A DNA stretch of 60,000 bases from Takakia lepidozioides (taxonomy: Eukaryota > Streptophyta > Takakiopsida > Takakiales > Takakiaceae): the NCBI GenBank assembly GCA_030704615.1, contig CM060733.1, positions 14,262,001 through 14,322,000 of the forward strand, written 5' to 3'. Positions 11,924-23,600 of this stretch are shown here, piece by piece. The notes beneath the pieces are model-generated. The model was not told the DNA's origin. It ran no database searches and saw only the letters and a list, made by a program, of their open reading frames with translations. The number at the start of each line of letters is the position of its first letter. Positions within the stretch are counted from its first letter, which is position 1. The position numbers and the translations under genes were made by a program.

Positions 11924-13415
11924 AGGTCCTTCAACTCCTGTCAATGTTATAATACTTTTCAATTACACGTAAGAACTCGGTGGTAGTGTAGATTGAGGGT
12001 CCTAAGGCTACATTCAGCGGCCAGTTGACTACATTTCGAGATAAGCTCCAGGCACTTGGCTTCCCTTCAATTGCACGACCCTCTTCTTTAGTCCATTCCT
12101 GAAAATGATGTTCTGTCACAGGATTGTTTAGGATTGAATGTCGAAGATGGAAGCCAACTTGACAAATGTGCAGGGGATTTCGTGGACCTCACTCTACAAT
12201 CCTCACCCTCCATGTTAAGTGTCAAGGGTCTGAAATCTACCTCGAGAATGTCATCCATTGAGGACGCGGCTGAGGCTGCGGCTCCGCAGCACACTGTTGC
12301 CTCTCTTCCCTCCTTCTCTCCCCAGCACGAAGGTTGGACAGCACAAATCAGAAGTAGTCAAGTAAAATTACTTATATCTAAATTCTAACTTGTCCTTTTG
12401 TTTTCCTTAGTACTGGGTCTGATGTTCTTGTTTTACTCCAGGCCAGAAAATCTACGGATTGTGACTTTTCTGTCAAACGACGTCTTCATTGGAAATCTGT
12501 TCCGAGGTAATTCTTTCGTTACGTGTGAATTCCATTCAGGATGTGGAGTACTCAAGGGACAATTTCCATTCCGTCGCAACCCTTTCGACGAGGACAAGGA
12601 CGAAACTTCAATTGCAACTTCTCGGCTTCCCGACCCTGCAGTGTTGGCGCAATGTTCTGCACCGAAGAAGCGGCCCCCAAACCATTTCCATCTCTTCTAC
12701 AAATCGGTTCCACCGGAGAGAAGTCCTTCGTCAGAGACAAAGCAGACTCGAGGAAGAAAAAGAATACCTCGGACATATCAGGGTCTCGTCAAAACACGTC
12801 TGTTGGGATGCCAACCCCGCCAGCAAGACTTTCCAATAAGGCAACATTGGTACTATTCGATATCATTTCTCCACTTTCTTCTCTTTTCTGTTCGTTTGGT
12901 TATGCACTAATTAACTCCATATTTTCTCAACAGGCGGGGATGCAGCACGATACCTTCATCAATTTCCCTCCGTACAAGGTACTTTCTTGAACCTCCACTT
13001 GGCAGTCGACGTTCCTCTTCTTAGCAATATTAACCCTCATCTTGAAACATTCCAAGCCCACAACATTGTGCAGGAAGGCTAGCACAAGGTGGTTGGTAGA
13101 TCACCCACGTTGATCACTGCACTTGCACATCGGTTGGAGGAGGTCCTCTAGATAGAAGCACGCTCAAAGATTTGTTGTGGGAGTGAACAAAAGAGGGGTG
13201 TCGCCTTGTCGGTGTGGAAGATCATGACGGTTCCTCCAGTTTATATAGCAGCGCGCGGCTGTCCATGGATATGCCCGCAGATCCGTAGTGTTGACCATCC
13301 GACCCGATGAAGACCATTGCTGATCACTCGGATAGGATTTTCCTGCCTTTATTGACGGTGTTATGTCCTCTTACCTCGGTAATAGGGTCTGTTTCTCCTG
13401 GTCCAGGATGCGGAA
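11924..13415. other. Gene-poor stretch with unassigned open frames
   Basis: An open frame at 12398-12910 (plus, 170 codons) has basic, Ser/Pro-rich sequence and no family I recognise; overlapping frames of similar length make it unreliable. A TATA-like TTTATATAG lies at about 13240. The region may hold the 3' part of the preceding retroelement relic, but no RT motif is visible. Confidence 0.35.
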
Positions 13416-13419
13416 TGAG

Positions 13420-13710
13420 GTATTTCGGCGCCGTTATTCCCAAGAGCAGTGTGCTAAAATGGTGTTTTGAAGACATCCACCGGGGTATTTCGGCACCGAA
13501 ATTACCTCTTAAAATGTGATATAGTGCGGTATTTAAAGGCGCAGAACGGGCTATTTCGGCGCCGAAATACCCAAGTGGAATGTGCTGAAGTGCCTTGTGC
13601 TGAAGGCTTCCATCGCGATATTTTGGTGCAGTAATTCATCCGTGGAATTTTTTAGGCCCATATAACGAAGGCGCGCACTGGGCTATTTCGGCGCCAAATT
13701 TCCCAATAAG
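13420..13710. repeat. Tandem array of about 65-bp units with a palindromic GGCGCC core
   Basis: Five degenerate units start near 13422, 13484, 13550, 13617 and 13681. Each carries a variant of the palindrome TATTTCGGCGCCGAAATA, flanked by GGG/CCC, followed by an AATGTGCT-like box. The third unit is the most perfect; the fourth is the most decayed (TATTTTGGTGCAGTAAT). Spacing is 60-67 bp. The array lies just beyond the 3' end of the methyltransferase-like pseudogene. The function is unknown; it resembles protein-binding or subterminal transposon repeats. Confidence 0.75.
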
Positions 13711-13948
13711 AATGTTACAAACGGCAGGGTTTTCATGGCTTCAAGTTCCCGGCTCGATGGTGTGCATAAATTACTTGTAGGGTTCTTCACTGAAGTTTGC
13801 GTCTCTTCTGCTTTTATTATACATTTTGGTTGGCGGAAGAAATGTAGGGAATCGGACAAGCAGTCTGAACACAATGATTTTTCAAATCGTCAATATTTTC
13901 ATTAAGTGTTTCAGAACTGTACAACAAAAGGATCCAAATGAGACTTTG

Positions 13949-15575
13949 CTATGGTGAGGATCCGCTATCACTGTCCGATGCATCCCCGGCCTCATGCAAG
14001 GATGGCTGCCTTCCACCTGCCTCCGAACCTGCACTGCCGCTACCGCTGTTATTCTGAGAAGCCCTCCCCTCAAAAATACCATCCTCACCAGCCGGAACTG
14101 TCCACCTGGGTGCGGAAGTGTCCTCAACATTCCCCTCGCTCTCGGACGCGGATTCTATTACGAACTTCCCTACTCTGCCTTTCACAATTCTATGTTTGGC
14201 CTCACGCCTCATTATAATTCTCTGCTCATTCCCGTATGTCAATTGCTCTAACCGAGTAGGCCTATCCTCCCTCTTGATGGCTTCTCTGGCAGCCGTGTCT
14301 GCATAGGCTGGTAGAAAAAAGGGCTTCTGGGGACTCGCGAGAAACGATTTTCTGGCAAAGAATGGCCGATGCGATTCTGTCTCCTCCTCTGCAACAGGGT
14401 CCGATTCGGGCAAGTCTCTCAGCTTCTCCTTGTCGGACGACTCTGCAAGGCTGAGTGTACGCACAAACATAGAATGAAGTACATTAGAGAATTCAAACAG
14501 GGAATCATCGGCAGGTTGCATGGTCACTACAACCGAAACCAATACACTTACTATGGTGCAACTCACTCGAAGATAGGCATTGGGGGAAGCGGCTTCGGGC
14601 GCCCCTGCATCGAACGAATTTCCTGGACTTCCTCCTCTTCATCTTCCTCCTCTCCTTCCACGTCCTCTTCTGCGTTTTTGGGATCCTCAGTCGGAGGCAG
14701 ACGCTGAAGGCCCGCCAAATTGTAATCGTACAAGGCCGTATCCCCTCAAATGAGAACACAAATCGGTTCGACATCCTTCCCGCCCACATACAGGCACTTG
14801 CGAATTCATACGACACAACCACAGCCAAACTCAAGAATGAGTCGCTTCCTCGCACAAGCAAACATACACAAACGGAAATGGTGTCAATTTCGGTGCCGCA
14901 TTCAATTAACGTTCTCACCTGTATTTGCAGTGACGTCAAGGACCCTGCCTTCAACATCCGTACACGTTTCCATGAGCGTCTGGATGAATGCAGGACTCCT
15001 GGTCTTGCCATACCTCCATGGCTTGCCCGACAAATCACAAAGAATGTCCTTCTCTCCCACATGGTTGAACAGGACGTTATACTCCAGTGGATCAACTGTG
15101 GAATCAACAAGTCTTCCTGCTTCACGTAATTTGAATTTCGAATGTTCCTTCACGAAGCAAAATGCCTGAAAGATAAGAGTCTGCAGAGAAGGAAATGAAA
15201 ACGTCAAAGGTGGCCTACACGTATAGGGGTAATTTCGACGCAGAAATTGACATAGCAGAGGAGAACCACAACATACCTTCTGGCCATCGTTGAGAAGACC
15301 CTGCGTGTTGATGCAAGTCCAGATCTTTTTCAGGATGGGTGCTGCACTTCTCCCCGTCCATACTTTGACATCATTCTCAGTGACTTCTCCATCGGCTGCT
15401 AGCACAACAACACAGCCAACGTCGTCCAACATGTTGGCTGCGAACCCGAATGTGTGGCTCCAGTATCTTTTGTCGTACTTGTTCCACCAGGGTACTGAGC
15501 CCAGCCCCAGTATCTCCTGCCCATCCGGGATATCCACAAGGATCATGTCGATGGAGGCTTTCACTACCCTAAAGT
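13949..15575 (-). pseudogene. Class-beta-like (N4/N6) methyltransferase fold protein, truncated and frameshifted
   Basis: Exon a (15277-about 15575) has SIDMILVDIPDG, placed like the DPPY motif IV, and WWNKYDKRYW. Exon b (14919-15180) has KPWRYGKTRSPAF and GRVLDVTANTG, placed like the C-terminal SAM-binding motif (usually LDPFxGSGTT). Exon c, ending at about 14565, has FVFSFEG then DTALYDYNLAGLQ, like the acidic motif II, and an acidic EEEDEEEE tail. A last exon (13949-14458) is Ser/Glu-rich. GT/AG sites fit at 15276, 15181, 14918 and about 14563. One base is missing at about 14747 in a G run (FEG to GDT), so the frame is broken. The 5' part is absent, because the transposase fragment at 15577 abuts exon a. 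The catalytic DPPY is DIPD, so even the parent may be non-catalytic. The family call is inference from motif order and spacing; I know no named relative. Confidence 0.5.
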
Positions 15576-15576
15576 C

Positions 15577-15882
15577 GTGAGGCTGGATCTGATCACGTTC
15601 CCCTCGCACACCTCCCATGCACTCCAGCCTCTTGATGTCTCAGTGTTTAAACCTTTCAAAACAACATTCAGGGCTTACCGTGATGTTTGGACGATGGCAC
15701 ACAATGGAGGCACACCCTTGAAAGAGGATCTCGCACATTGGGTTTCACTAGCTTTGAAAAAAGCGACGAGTCCTGAAAATATAAAAAAAGGTTTTGCCGT
15801 GACTGGGATCTGGCCTCTCAATCCGGATGCCATGCAGAACCGCATGGGGCCCAACGAGGGTTATAGGATGGAGGTCCCCTAG
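15577..15882 (+). mobile_element. DDE (CENP-B/Tc1-like) transposase, C-terminal fragment
   Basis: Cut-and-paste transposase C-terminus. It reads LDLITFPSHTSHALQPLDVS then FKPFKTTFRAYRD, WVSLALKKATSPENI, GFAVTGIWPLNPDA, the typical end of plant DDE_1 transposases including the third catalytic-region motif PSHTSHxLQPLD. It ends at a stop at 15882. Nothing upstream on the same strand belongs to it, since the methyltransferase-like exon (opposite strand) begins immediately. Its N-terminal counterpart lies 400 bp downstream on the other strand (16289-17411), so either one element was partly inverted or two relics sit tail to tail. Confidence 0.85.
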
Positions 15883-16059
15883 GGCATGGACCCGGCCATG
15901 GTGGGGTGACCCCTTGTTTGGACGTGGCGGGGTTCCACAGGCGCAAAAATGAGAGGCTATTGCAGGTACTAAGATGCAAAAAAAAATTCGGGAGACCAAA
16001 AAAATATGACATTTTTCTTGTGATGTTGGATCCATGTCGGTAGGTTCCACATTGAGACC

Positions 16060-16290
16060 GTGTTGGGAGGATACCCTTTTTCTGCCATTATACCCTGAGG
16101 ATAAAATCCAATAGGCCTCTCATAGGGGAATTCATAAATACCCTTACCCTACCCTTGTCAGGGGTAATTATTTTTGTTTACCCTTAATGGATTATACCCT
16201 GGGGTTTGAAATTTCAAAGAATATCCTTACCCTGAGGGTAAATCTGTTCAATGGCTGGGTAATAGGGAGGGGTATAATAATTTGATTACT
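16060..16290. repeat. Cluster of TACCCT / AGGGTA motifs
   Basis: More than ten copies of TACCCT, TACCCTTA or the complement AGGGTA lie in about 230 bp, several in head-to-head pairs such as CCTTACCCTGAGGGTAA. The cluster sits between the two convergent transposase halves. Subterminal clusters of short direct and inverted motifs are typical transposase-binding regions of DNA transposons; that role is inference here. Confidence 0.6.
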
Positions 16291-17411
16291 AGGGGAGCAC
16301 CACTTTCACACTTGAAAATATAGTTACGTCTGAACCTCTCCCCCTTGAAAATATAGAAATTTGGAATGTAGGTCCCTTCATGCATGATAGCACCGACAAC
16401 CATTCCCTTTCATCTGGCATTATGGAATGTACAGTGCGGGACCCTTTCTTTGCAAGAACCAATGCTCCTCCATTCCGGCCTGCCTGAGCCCCTGACACGT
16501 CACAATTCCAGATTTTATCCGGTGTGTATTTGTTCGGCTCATAAATTTTAGCAAGATTCTCGTAAAATGTTGCCACATTAGATAGACACAAACCCTTTGC
16601 CCGGCCAGTTTCTAATCCTTGTGATACACGTAACGCCAATTGAGGATTTCTACGTTTGAACCAACGGAGCCAGCCCCAGCCAGGGATGCCGTTTTTTGAA
16701 TGGTGTTACACGCTCCTGGCAGATCTCTGCAACTTTCAATCTTAATTGAGTCAGAGTAAGAGGATGTCCAATCAGCTGCATTTTTTCAATATAATTTACC
16801 AGTTCTGTTTCTTCCGTCTCGGTGAATGTCCCTTTGACTCCACGTTTTTTGCTTGTGGTGATTCCATATAGATGATTACACAAAGACTTCACAGGTACCC
16901 CAAACTGTCACGCCGCAATCCAAATCGGCATTCCATGATCATGTGCACTCATCGCAGCTCGGAGTGAGAAATCCATCCAATTCCCATTTTTCCTTTGCGG
17001 TCCTACTTGACTCCGTTGCTTCCGGTGCGGTGGAGGATCATTGATATTAATAGGTTCCTCGTTTCTTGCCAGCGATGCACCTCCTGAACCATTCCCTTCA
17101 TCGCTGCTAATTAGAGCTCGTGGGACCGATTGACTTTGCTCGTTGATCTGATCAAACACTCCGTCTCCTTGACCGCATTGGAAGTGCACTTTGGGAATGA
17201 TCCTCCGGATCCTGAGCCCAATTGTAATAGGGGTCCACATCTCCCCACTGTCATAGCTTTCGTCTTCATTCAAGCACGAATTTGTGGGCCCGTGTCTGCT
17301 CGATTCATTCTCACTCTCACTAAGTTCAACGTGATTTCCCTCATAATCTCCTGCTAATTCCGTATCAGGAAGCAAACGAAATGCATCTACAGGCCTGAAC
17401 GACGATCCCAT
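16289..17411 (-). mobile_element. DDE (CENP-B/Tc1-like) transposase, N-terminal part, broken
   Basis: Three consecutive minus-strand segments of one transposase. 17411-16908 is an acidic N-terminal extension ending NWMDFSLRAAMSAHDHG. After a TGA, the text resumes (QFGVPVKSLCNHLYG, TTSKKRGVKGTFTETEE, LTLTQLRLKVAEICQ), a psq/CENP-B helix-turn-helix region. After a frameshift near 16680, 16639-16289 reads LALRVSQGLETGRAKG, IWNCDVSGAQAGRNGG and SRTVHSIMPDEREWLSVLSC, covering the first catalytic Asp region (usually NxDExG, here NCDVSG). The Glu after the Asp is replaced by Val. The C-terminal catalytic part is missing on this strand and found inverted at 15577-15882. The element is dead. Confidence 0.85.
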
Positions 17412-18052
17412 TACCTACTGATCTGAAAGCGTACTCCACACTACAAAACTTAGCCGCACAAATCTCACCACATACATACTCGAAATGGCCCGCCATTATG
17501 TGTTTAAAAGTTTCTTTGCAGATTCAAATCGGTCCATGATTAATCACACTATTTAACCACTTTGTTGCAATTATAAAACGACGGCTTGTTTGAATCCTGG
17601 CCCACTTGCTACAGTTTCCTAACAGTATGCATTTGCCAAAACGATTTAATGCATACCCAAATATGACCGTCACCCTCCTTTGTTTTGAACCAGCAATAAA
17701 TGTCAAATAGATCAACCACTTTAATACCTCTGATCTTTACCGTGCATGTAGTTTCCAGAGACTAATAATGAACTGCTATGTCATGAATGTAATTCGGATC
17801 GGCAGGTGTGCATGGACGTTTTTTAATTCACATTTGAGCCATTTAACAAATAATTATAGGGTTCACATTTTGAATGGTAACCATTATAGGTTTGTCTACC
17901 TTATGACATTGTATTGGCGCCGGGTCAGAGGCAGCCCTCGATGTCTCCTTTTGTATTGAGCCCCTGAGGAATCAAAGAAAATGTTTAGATAAAGGTTTAT
18001 TTTGCACTGGTCTACAAGGAGTTTCTGCACACGGTTACTACAGTCCTTGTAG
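17412..18052. other. AT-rich intergenic stretch, nothing recognised
   Basis: No open frame above about 63 codons looks coding; no repeat or RNA gene is evident. Confidence 0.4.
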
Positions 18053-18406
18053 TTATTGTAGTGAGAGAAGAATGTCATGGAATGGACTCATACTTGACAA
18101 AATTTGCAATGCTATTGCGACATTCCTCTGAGGGGCCCTAACAATATCGAGCCGAGAGAGTGCAGCTTTGATACCCCAATTGGCTCCATGTTCCCTAATC
18201 GGAAGGAGGGCATCGATTTTCTCCCTCAACTCTTTAACAGTGAGGCGATCAAAGACCTTGAACTTGTACCCCAAGGCCTTTGTCAAAATCCTTTTGAGTT
18301 GCCTGGGATCGGAGATGTTGAGAGATTTTGTGACCCTCTTGAATGAAACCCCTTCTCCCAACATCCAGTGGACATATTCCACCACATCAGCTTGTGGCGC
18401 CGTCAT
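18053..18406 (-). CDS. Hypothetical 117-codon ORF or exon, unknown family
   Basis: I do not recognise this family. The frame starts MTAPQADVVEYVHWML and contains a helix-rich, basic middle part (ISDPRQLKRILTKALGY, LTVKELREKIDALLP) that could be a helical DNA-binding or adaptor segment. A decent ATG context and protein-like composition make it more credible than neighbouring frames, but there is no homologous copy in the window. It lies upstream, on the same strand, of the transposase N-terminus and the methyltransferase-like pseudogene, so it may be a separated exon of either or part of another transposon. Confidence 0.35.
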   Translation of the reverse strand: MTAPQADVVEYVHWMLGEGVSFKRVTKSLNISDPRQLKRILTKALGYKFKVFDRLTVKELREKIDALLPIREHGANWGIKAALSRLDIVRAPQRNVAIALQILSSMSPFHDILLSLQ

Positions 18407-19028
18407 GCTTGTGGCCAGTGCAAAAAAATTTCAAATAAAACTAAGAAATGCATACAAATTAGCGAACAATCCCATGGTCCCGATGTTCACATAACCAGCT
18501 TCCATGTCATCGGCCACACATTAGAGTCCAGTATGACTCTCAAGAAAAGCATCCATTGGCTATGAAAAGGGGTGATAAAGGCACATGAGGGATTCACAAA
18601 TATAGTTTTAAAAAAAATTACCTGCCACGTTCCAAGGTTGAGGTGGCCCTCGGTGATAGGTACACTGTAGAAGAAGTGCATAGAACACAATGTCAATAAC
18701 AACTCGGATTCTCAAAGCGGAGATTGCAATATTCAATTGGCAAACAAATCACTTTGCCAGACGTTACATATTAGCAGGATGGTCTCAAACATAGAAGGAA
18801 AACCTCTGCTCAGAGCTTCAAACTTTTGTCATTAGTTTACCGGAAAGATAGGAGAGAGATGGTCATAAGCCAACATATGTACATAGAGCAACCAAAATAT
18901 CAACAACGAGCAGAGCAAAAACCAAAGAGATTCTCTTCTAAGGTGGAAAGCTTCATAGGCGAGCATGTTACGAAAAGACCTGGGCAAGGTCACAATGTAT
19001 AATCTTGAGATGTCATACATGAGCGAAG
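18407..19028. other. Intergenic stretch before the retrotransposon
   Basis: No coding or repeat feature is supported. It contains short A-runs near 18425 and 18608. Confidence 0.4.
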
Positions 19029-19033
19029 TTCCC
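19029..19033. other. Target-site duplication TTCCC (left)
   Basis: Directly abuts the 5' LTR and is identical to 25406-25410. Confidence 0.9.
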
Positions 19034-19604
19034 TGTCACGGACATAGCCCAGAAGAACTTACCAGGAGTAAATACCAAAAGTTACCATGTTACCATGTTA
19101 CTGAAAGTTACCGCGATTTACCATGATCTACCATGAATATTTACCATAATTTACCATTAGTTACCAAGTTACCGAGAGTTTACCAAATTACCGAGAGTAA
19201 CTTGGGAAAGTGCTCAAGAAGCTTCCTTTGGAGGAAACTTCTCCACCAAGAAACCTTTGTTTAATCTTCGAAACTTCTCCATCAAGAAACCTTCATTGGG
19301 GAAGCTTCTTACGGAACTTCCTAGTAGCCAATATATATAGGAGGCGAAACTGGACACTCTTCAGTCTCGCCAACACAAGTTCAAGCTACTCTTGTTTCTA
19401 GTCCCAGTACTCCAGTCCAGTTTCCAGCATTCCAGTATCCATGTCAAGTTCCAGTATCTTGTACTCTTGTCCATTGTTATAAAGATCATCTTGATTCATG
19501 TTTACCCATCATGCATTCGGCCACGCCGACCTTGATTTCTTATCTAGTCTTGTACCTCTAGTCTGATCTCTTGTTTGTGTTCAGTCATGTTCTCGTCCTT
19601 GACA
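19034..19604 (+). repeat. 5' LTR
   Basis: 571 bp, beginning TGTCACGGACATAGCCC and ending TTGACA. U3 holds an array of TTACC(A/G) motifs at about 19067-19195. A TATA box (TATATATA, 19332-19339) follows a CCAAT-like CCAATATA. Pairs with the 3' LTR at 24793-25405. Confidence 0.95.
19332..19339 (+). promoter_or_regulatory. LTR TATA box
   Basis: TATATATA in AGCCAATATATATAGGAGG, conserved at the equivalent position of the 3' LTR (about 25134-25141). It is the likely core promoter of the element RNA. Confidence 0.6.
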
Positions 19605-19641
19605 GTTTGGCGAGACTAAAGTTTGTTCCTTAGTTAGTTAG

Positions 19642-20640
19642 GTGGAAGACACATTTGCGGAAATGGTCGTCACATTGCAGAGTCTTCAGCTCCAGATGCA
19701 AGAACTTCGTACCTCTACCGCCCAATTACAAGATGATCAGTCTCAAGATCTTAGCAACGCTCTCCACAATTTGCAACAACAAATTTTAGAGTTAAAAGAG
19801 TCGAACAATGCATCTTCAACCATACGAGTTCCTACTGCAACAGCTCCTACTGCAACGGTTCATCTTCAACAGATTACGAGAGAACCAAATATCAACATGC
19901 CCGAGAAATTTGATGGGACGAGATCAAGCACGCGCGGTTTTGTTCAACAAGTACGACTGTTCTTACGACTACATCCACAACGCTACCTCGATGAAGGTAT
20001 TCAAGTGGGATTCATGGACACCCTTCAATCATGCACTGCCCTATCTCGGTTTGCACCGCTATTAGAAAAAAATTCGCATTTACTATACAATTTTGAAGCG
20101 TTCATGTCCGAGTTCACTGCAACGTTTGGAGAGAATGATAGAGAGAGAGAGTTGCAGAGACAAATATGCGAAATTTTCGATAAAGAGCACGTCCTGCTTC
20201 CGTTTATGCTGCCGAATTTCGACAACTTGCGTGCGACCTCGACTGGAATGAGAAAAACCTCATTAGTCAGTTTCGATGTAGGCTAAAAGAGGATGTAAAA
20301 GATTTGTTGCTGACAATGTCAAACGTGAGCACACTGAGCGAATTCATCATTCAAGTTATTGCATGCGATAATCATTTGTTCGAAAGACGTCAAGAGAAGC
20401 GATTTGGATGGTCGACGACACATCATGCTGTTGATACTATGGCACCAAACACAACAATCCATCAAACATCCGGTAGTGATCCTATGCAGATTGATGTTGT
20501 CCGATTCAAGCGATTGATGCCACAAGAAAAACAAAGACGACGCTCGAATGGATTATGCCTCTATTGCGGAGAAGAAGATCACATAGCATTTTAACTACCC
20601 CAACCCCAACAAGATAAGATTCAAAGCTCGGGGTGCAACT
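19642..20640 (+). pseudogene. gag: Retrotransposon gag (capsid) with CCHC-type knuckle, frameshifted
   Basis: Forms the virus-like particle and binds element RNA. The frame 19642-20286 begins with a coiled-coil-like Gln/Leu stretch, then NMPEKFDGTRSS and LRLHPQRYLDEG, as in Ty3 gag. A shift near 20170-20180 moves the capsid part (ACDLDWNEKNLISQFRCRL) to the frame that continues to 20594 and reaches the zinc knuckle start GLCLYCGEEDHIAF. A stop follows at once, where the last Cys of the CCHC motif would be expected. The gene is dead. Its first in-frame codon after the leader at about 19642 reads GTG. Confidence 0.85.
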
Positions 20641-20696
20641 CAAGTGTTCGATACAAGAAGGTCGGAAAACGAAGATGTCCAGTCACAGTAGGGACC

Positions 20697-23600
20697 ATGC
20701 GGCTGGACACCACAAATTCCTCACCAAAAAAATGTGTCTTTCTACCTCCAGACCCTGCACCTTGCTTCACAGTTCCGGTAAAAATCAGAGTGCAAAATCG
20801 AGATATCTCTGTAGAAGCATTTTTAGACTCAGGGGCTTCAACATGTTTTATTGACAAAAACTTTGCGAAGCAAGACAATTTCACGTTCATAAAGAAGAAA
20901 CTTTTGGCCCCCGTTGAAGTCATTGATGGACGACCGTTAGCATCAGGAGATGTTGACCATGAAACTCGACCACTTGAAGTGAAGCTTAAAGATCAAACAT
21001 CACATATTGTTTTCAACGTCATCCAGTCCCTAACGAATCCTGTGATCTTTGGACTTCCCTGGTTCGTACTTCACAATCCTGACATCGACTGACGATCACG
21101 AAAAATTTCTGCAAGACAATAATGTAAAAATATCAAAGGTATTCAATCCCTGTTCCTTGGAGCTAGAGCTTTTATGAGAGCTACTAAAAAGGATGCGGCA
21201 TTTGCACTTTATGCGACTCCGATCAAGACCACAATAGACAAATATACTTCAACATTATCCACTCAATATCAAGATTTCAAGGATGTATTCGAAGAAAAAT
21301 ATAGACATATTGCCAGAACATTGACCTTATGACTGTGCAATTGAGTTACAAGAAGGAGCCCAACCACCATTCGGCCCAATCTATAACTTATCCCAGACGG
21401 AGTTGACTGCATTACGTCAATACATTGATGAAAATTTGTCGAATAACTTCATCCGACATTCAAAATCACCTACGGGAGCACCTATCTTGTTTATGAAAAA
21501 AGAATGACGGATCATTACGCATGTGTGTAGACTATCGCGGTCTCAATAAATTCACAATTAAGAAACGTTATCTGTTGCCACTGATTTATGGGCTTCTCGA
21601 CCAACTGGGACGAGCGAAGATTTTCACCAAAATTGACTTGAGAGGAGCTTATAACCTTGTACGAATAAAAGAAAGAGACGAATAGAAAATAGCTCTTCGA
21701 ACAATGTATGGGCATTTTGAATACAATGTTATGCCTTTCGGTCTTACAAATGCTCCAGCAATTTTCCAACATATGATGAATGACATCTTTTGAGAATTTT
21801 TAGATGACTTTGCAGTCATCTATTTGGACGACATTTTGATATTTTCACATAATGAAGAAGAACATGGCCGCCATGTATGCCCTGTCCTTGATAAATTAAG
21901 AGAAAGATGACTATATGTCAAGTTGGAAAAATGTCTTTTCCATCAATCTGAGGTCGAATTTATGGGCTACATTATTTCCGACAAATGCGTCTTTATGGAT
22001 CAGAAGAAAATACAAACCATCATCGAGTGGATTAAACCAACTTCGGTCCGAGATGTACAATGTTTTCTGGGTTTTACAAATTTCTATAGAATCTTCATCA
22101 AGGACTACTCCAAAATTGTTACACCATTGACACGACTCACATGGAAGGACAAATTTGTATGGGGCGAGAAGGCTGACCAAACATTTAAAAGGCTGAAGCA
22201 GACATTTACAACGGCTCCAATACTGGTACATGCATACCCATCTAAACCATTCTTTTTTGAAGCACATGCATCGGACTTTGTATTTGGCGCTATATTTTCT
22301 CAATATGGTATGAATGGCCGACTTCACCCTGTTGGTTTTCGTTCTCGCAAACTTTCTGCTGCAGAGATCAATTATGAAATCCATGACAAAGAACTTCTAG
22401 CGATCATCGATGCTTTTGAGGAGTGACGTCATTTATTGGAGGGAGTTAAACATCAGGTCACTGTCTATATCGATCACAAAAACCTCGAATATTTTATGAG
22501 TGCTCGTGTTTTGAATCGACGTCAAGCAAGATGGGGTATGTCACTAGCAAGGTTAGATTTTGTTATTACCTATCGCCCTTGACATCTTCAAGGGAAACCC
22601 GATGCTCTTTCTCGACGATCGTATCTTGCGCCGAAAAAAAGGGAGACAACTTTCGACCAACAGAAATCCATCAACTTGAAACCAACAAATCTCCAATTGA
22701 ATATGTTATCCATATCTACGTATGACGATGCAGAGATCATAAAGGAGATTCAGGAAGCACTGAAGAGCGACCAATTTGCTATGACACTACGAAGTCAACT
22801 AAATCGACCTCGAGACAACCCATATGTTACAAACGACTTCAAATTCAAAAATGACTCACTTTATTTCAAGAGACTTCTCTATGTACCTACAGGACCTACA
22901 CGACTTCGAATTTTTCAAACATGTCATGATCTTCCGGCTGTAGGATATTTCGGCTTCAACAAAACAATGAAATTGATATCCATGGACTATTGGTGGCCGC
23001 AGATGTGGAAACTCGTGAAAGAATTTATAAAATCTTGCGACACGTGTGCTTGGGCGAAGAGACCACGACATCGACCTTACGGCCTTCTTCAACCATTACC
23101 CATTCCCAAGGGTCTATGGTCATCATTGTCTATGGATTTTATTACGGACCTTCCAATTTCCAAGACCACCGACTAAATGCTTGTTATTGTTGATCGTCCT
23201 ACGAAGATGACACATTTCATTCCATGTAATAAGACGATTACAGGCGAGGAAACTGCAAGACTCTTCCTTAATAATATTTACCGCATTCATGGACTCCCGA
23301 ATGATATCGTTTCTGATCGAGGACCACAGTTCACATCAAATTTCTGGAGGGGATTATTTCACATATTGGATATTAAGATCAACCTCTCTACAGCTAATCA
23401 TCCACAGACTGATGGTCAAACCGAACGAGTAAACCAGATCTTGGAGCAATATTTTCGTTGTACGATAAATTATCACCAAGATAACTGGACAGACCTTCTG
23501 CCATTAGCTGAGTTTGCCTACAACAACACTATACATTCTTTGACCAAACCAACTCATTTTTCTCCAATTATGGTCATCATTATCGATCAAACCCTTTCCA

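Noticed and set aside
13420-13710. Possible CRISPR-like array (regularly spaced repeats)
   Set aside because: Plant nuclear context, palindromic degenerate units, no cas genes; spacing similarity is superficial.
16060-16290. Interstitial telomere repeat
   Set aside because: Motif is TACCCT/AGGGTA with irregular spacing and orientation, not CCCTAAA tandem copies.
19605-19620. Primer-binding site of the retrotransposon
   Set aside because: TGGCGAGACT just after the LTR is a candidate, but I could not match it to a specific tRNA 3' end.
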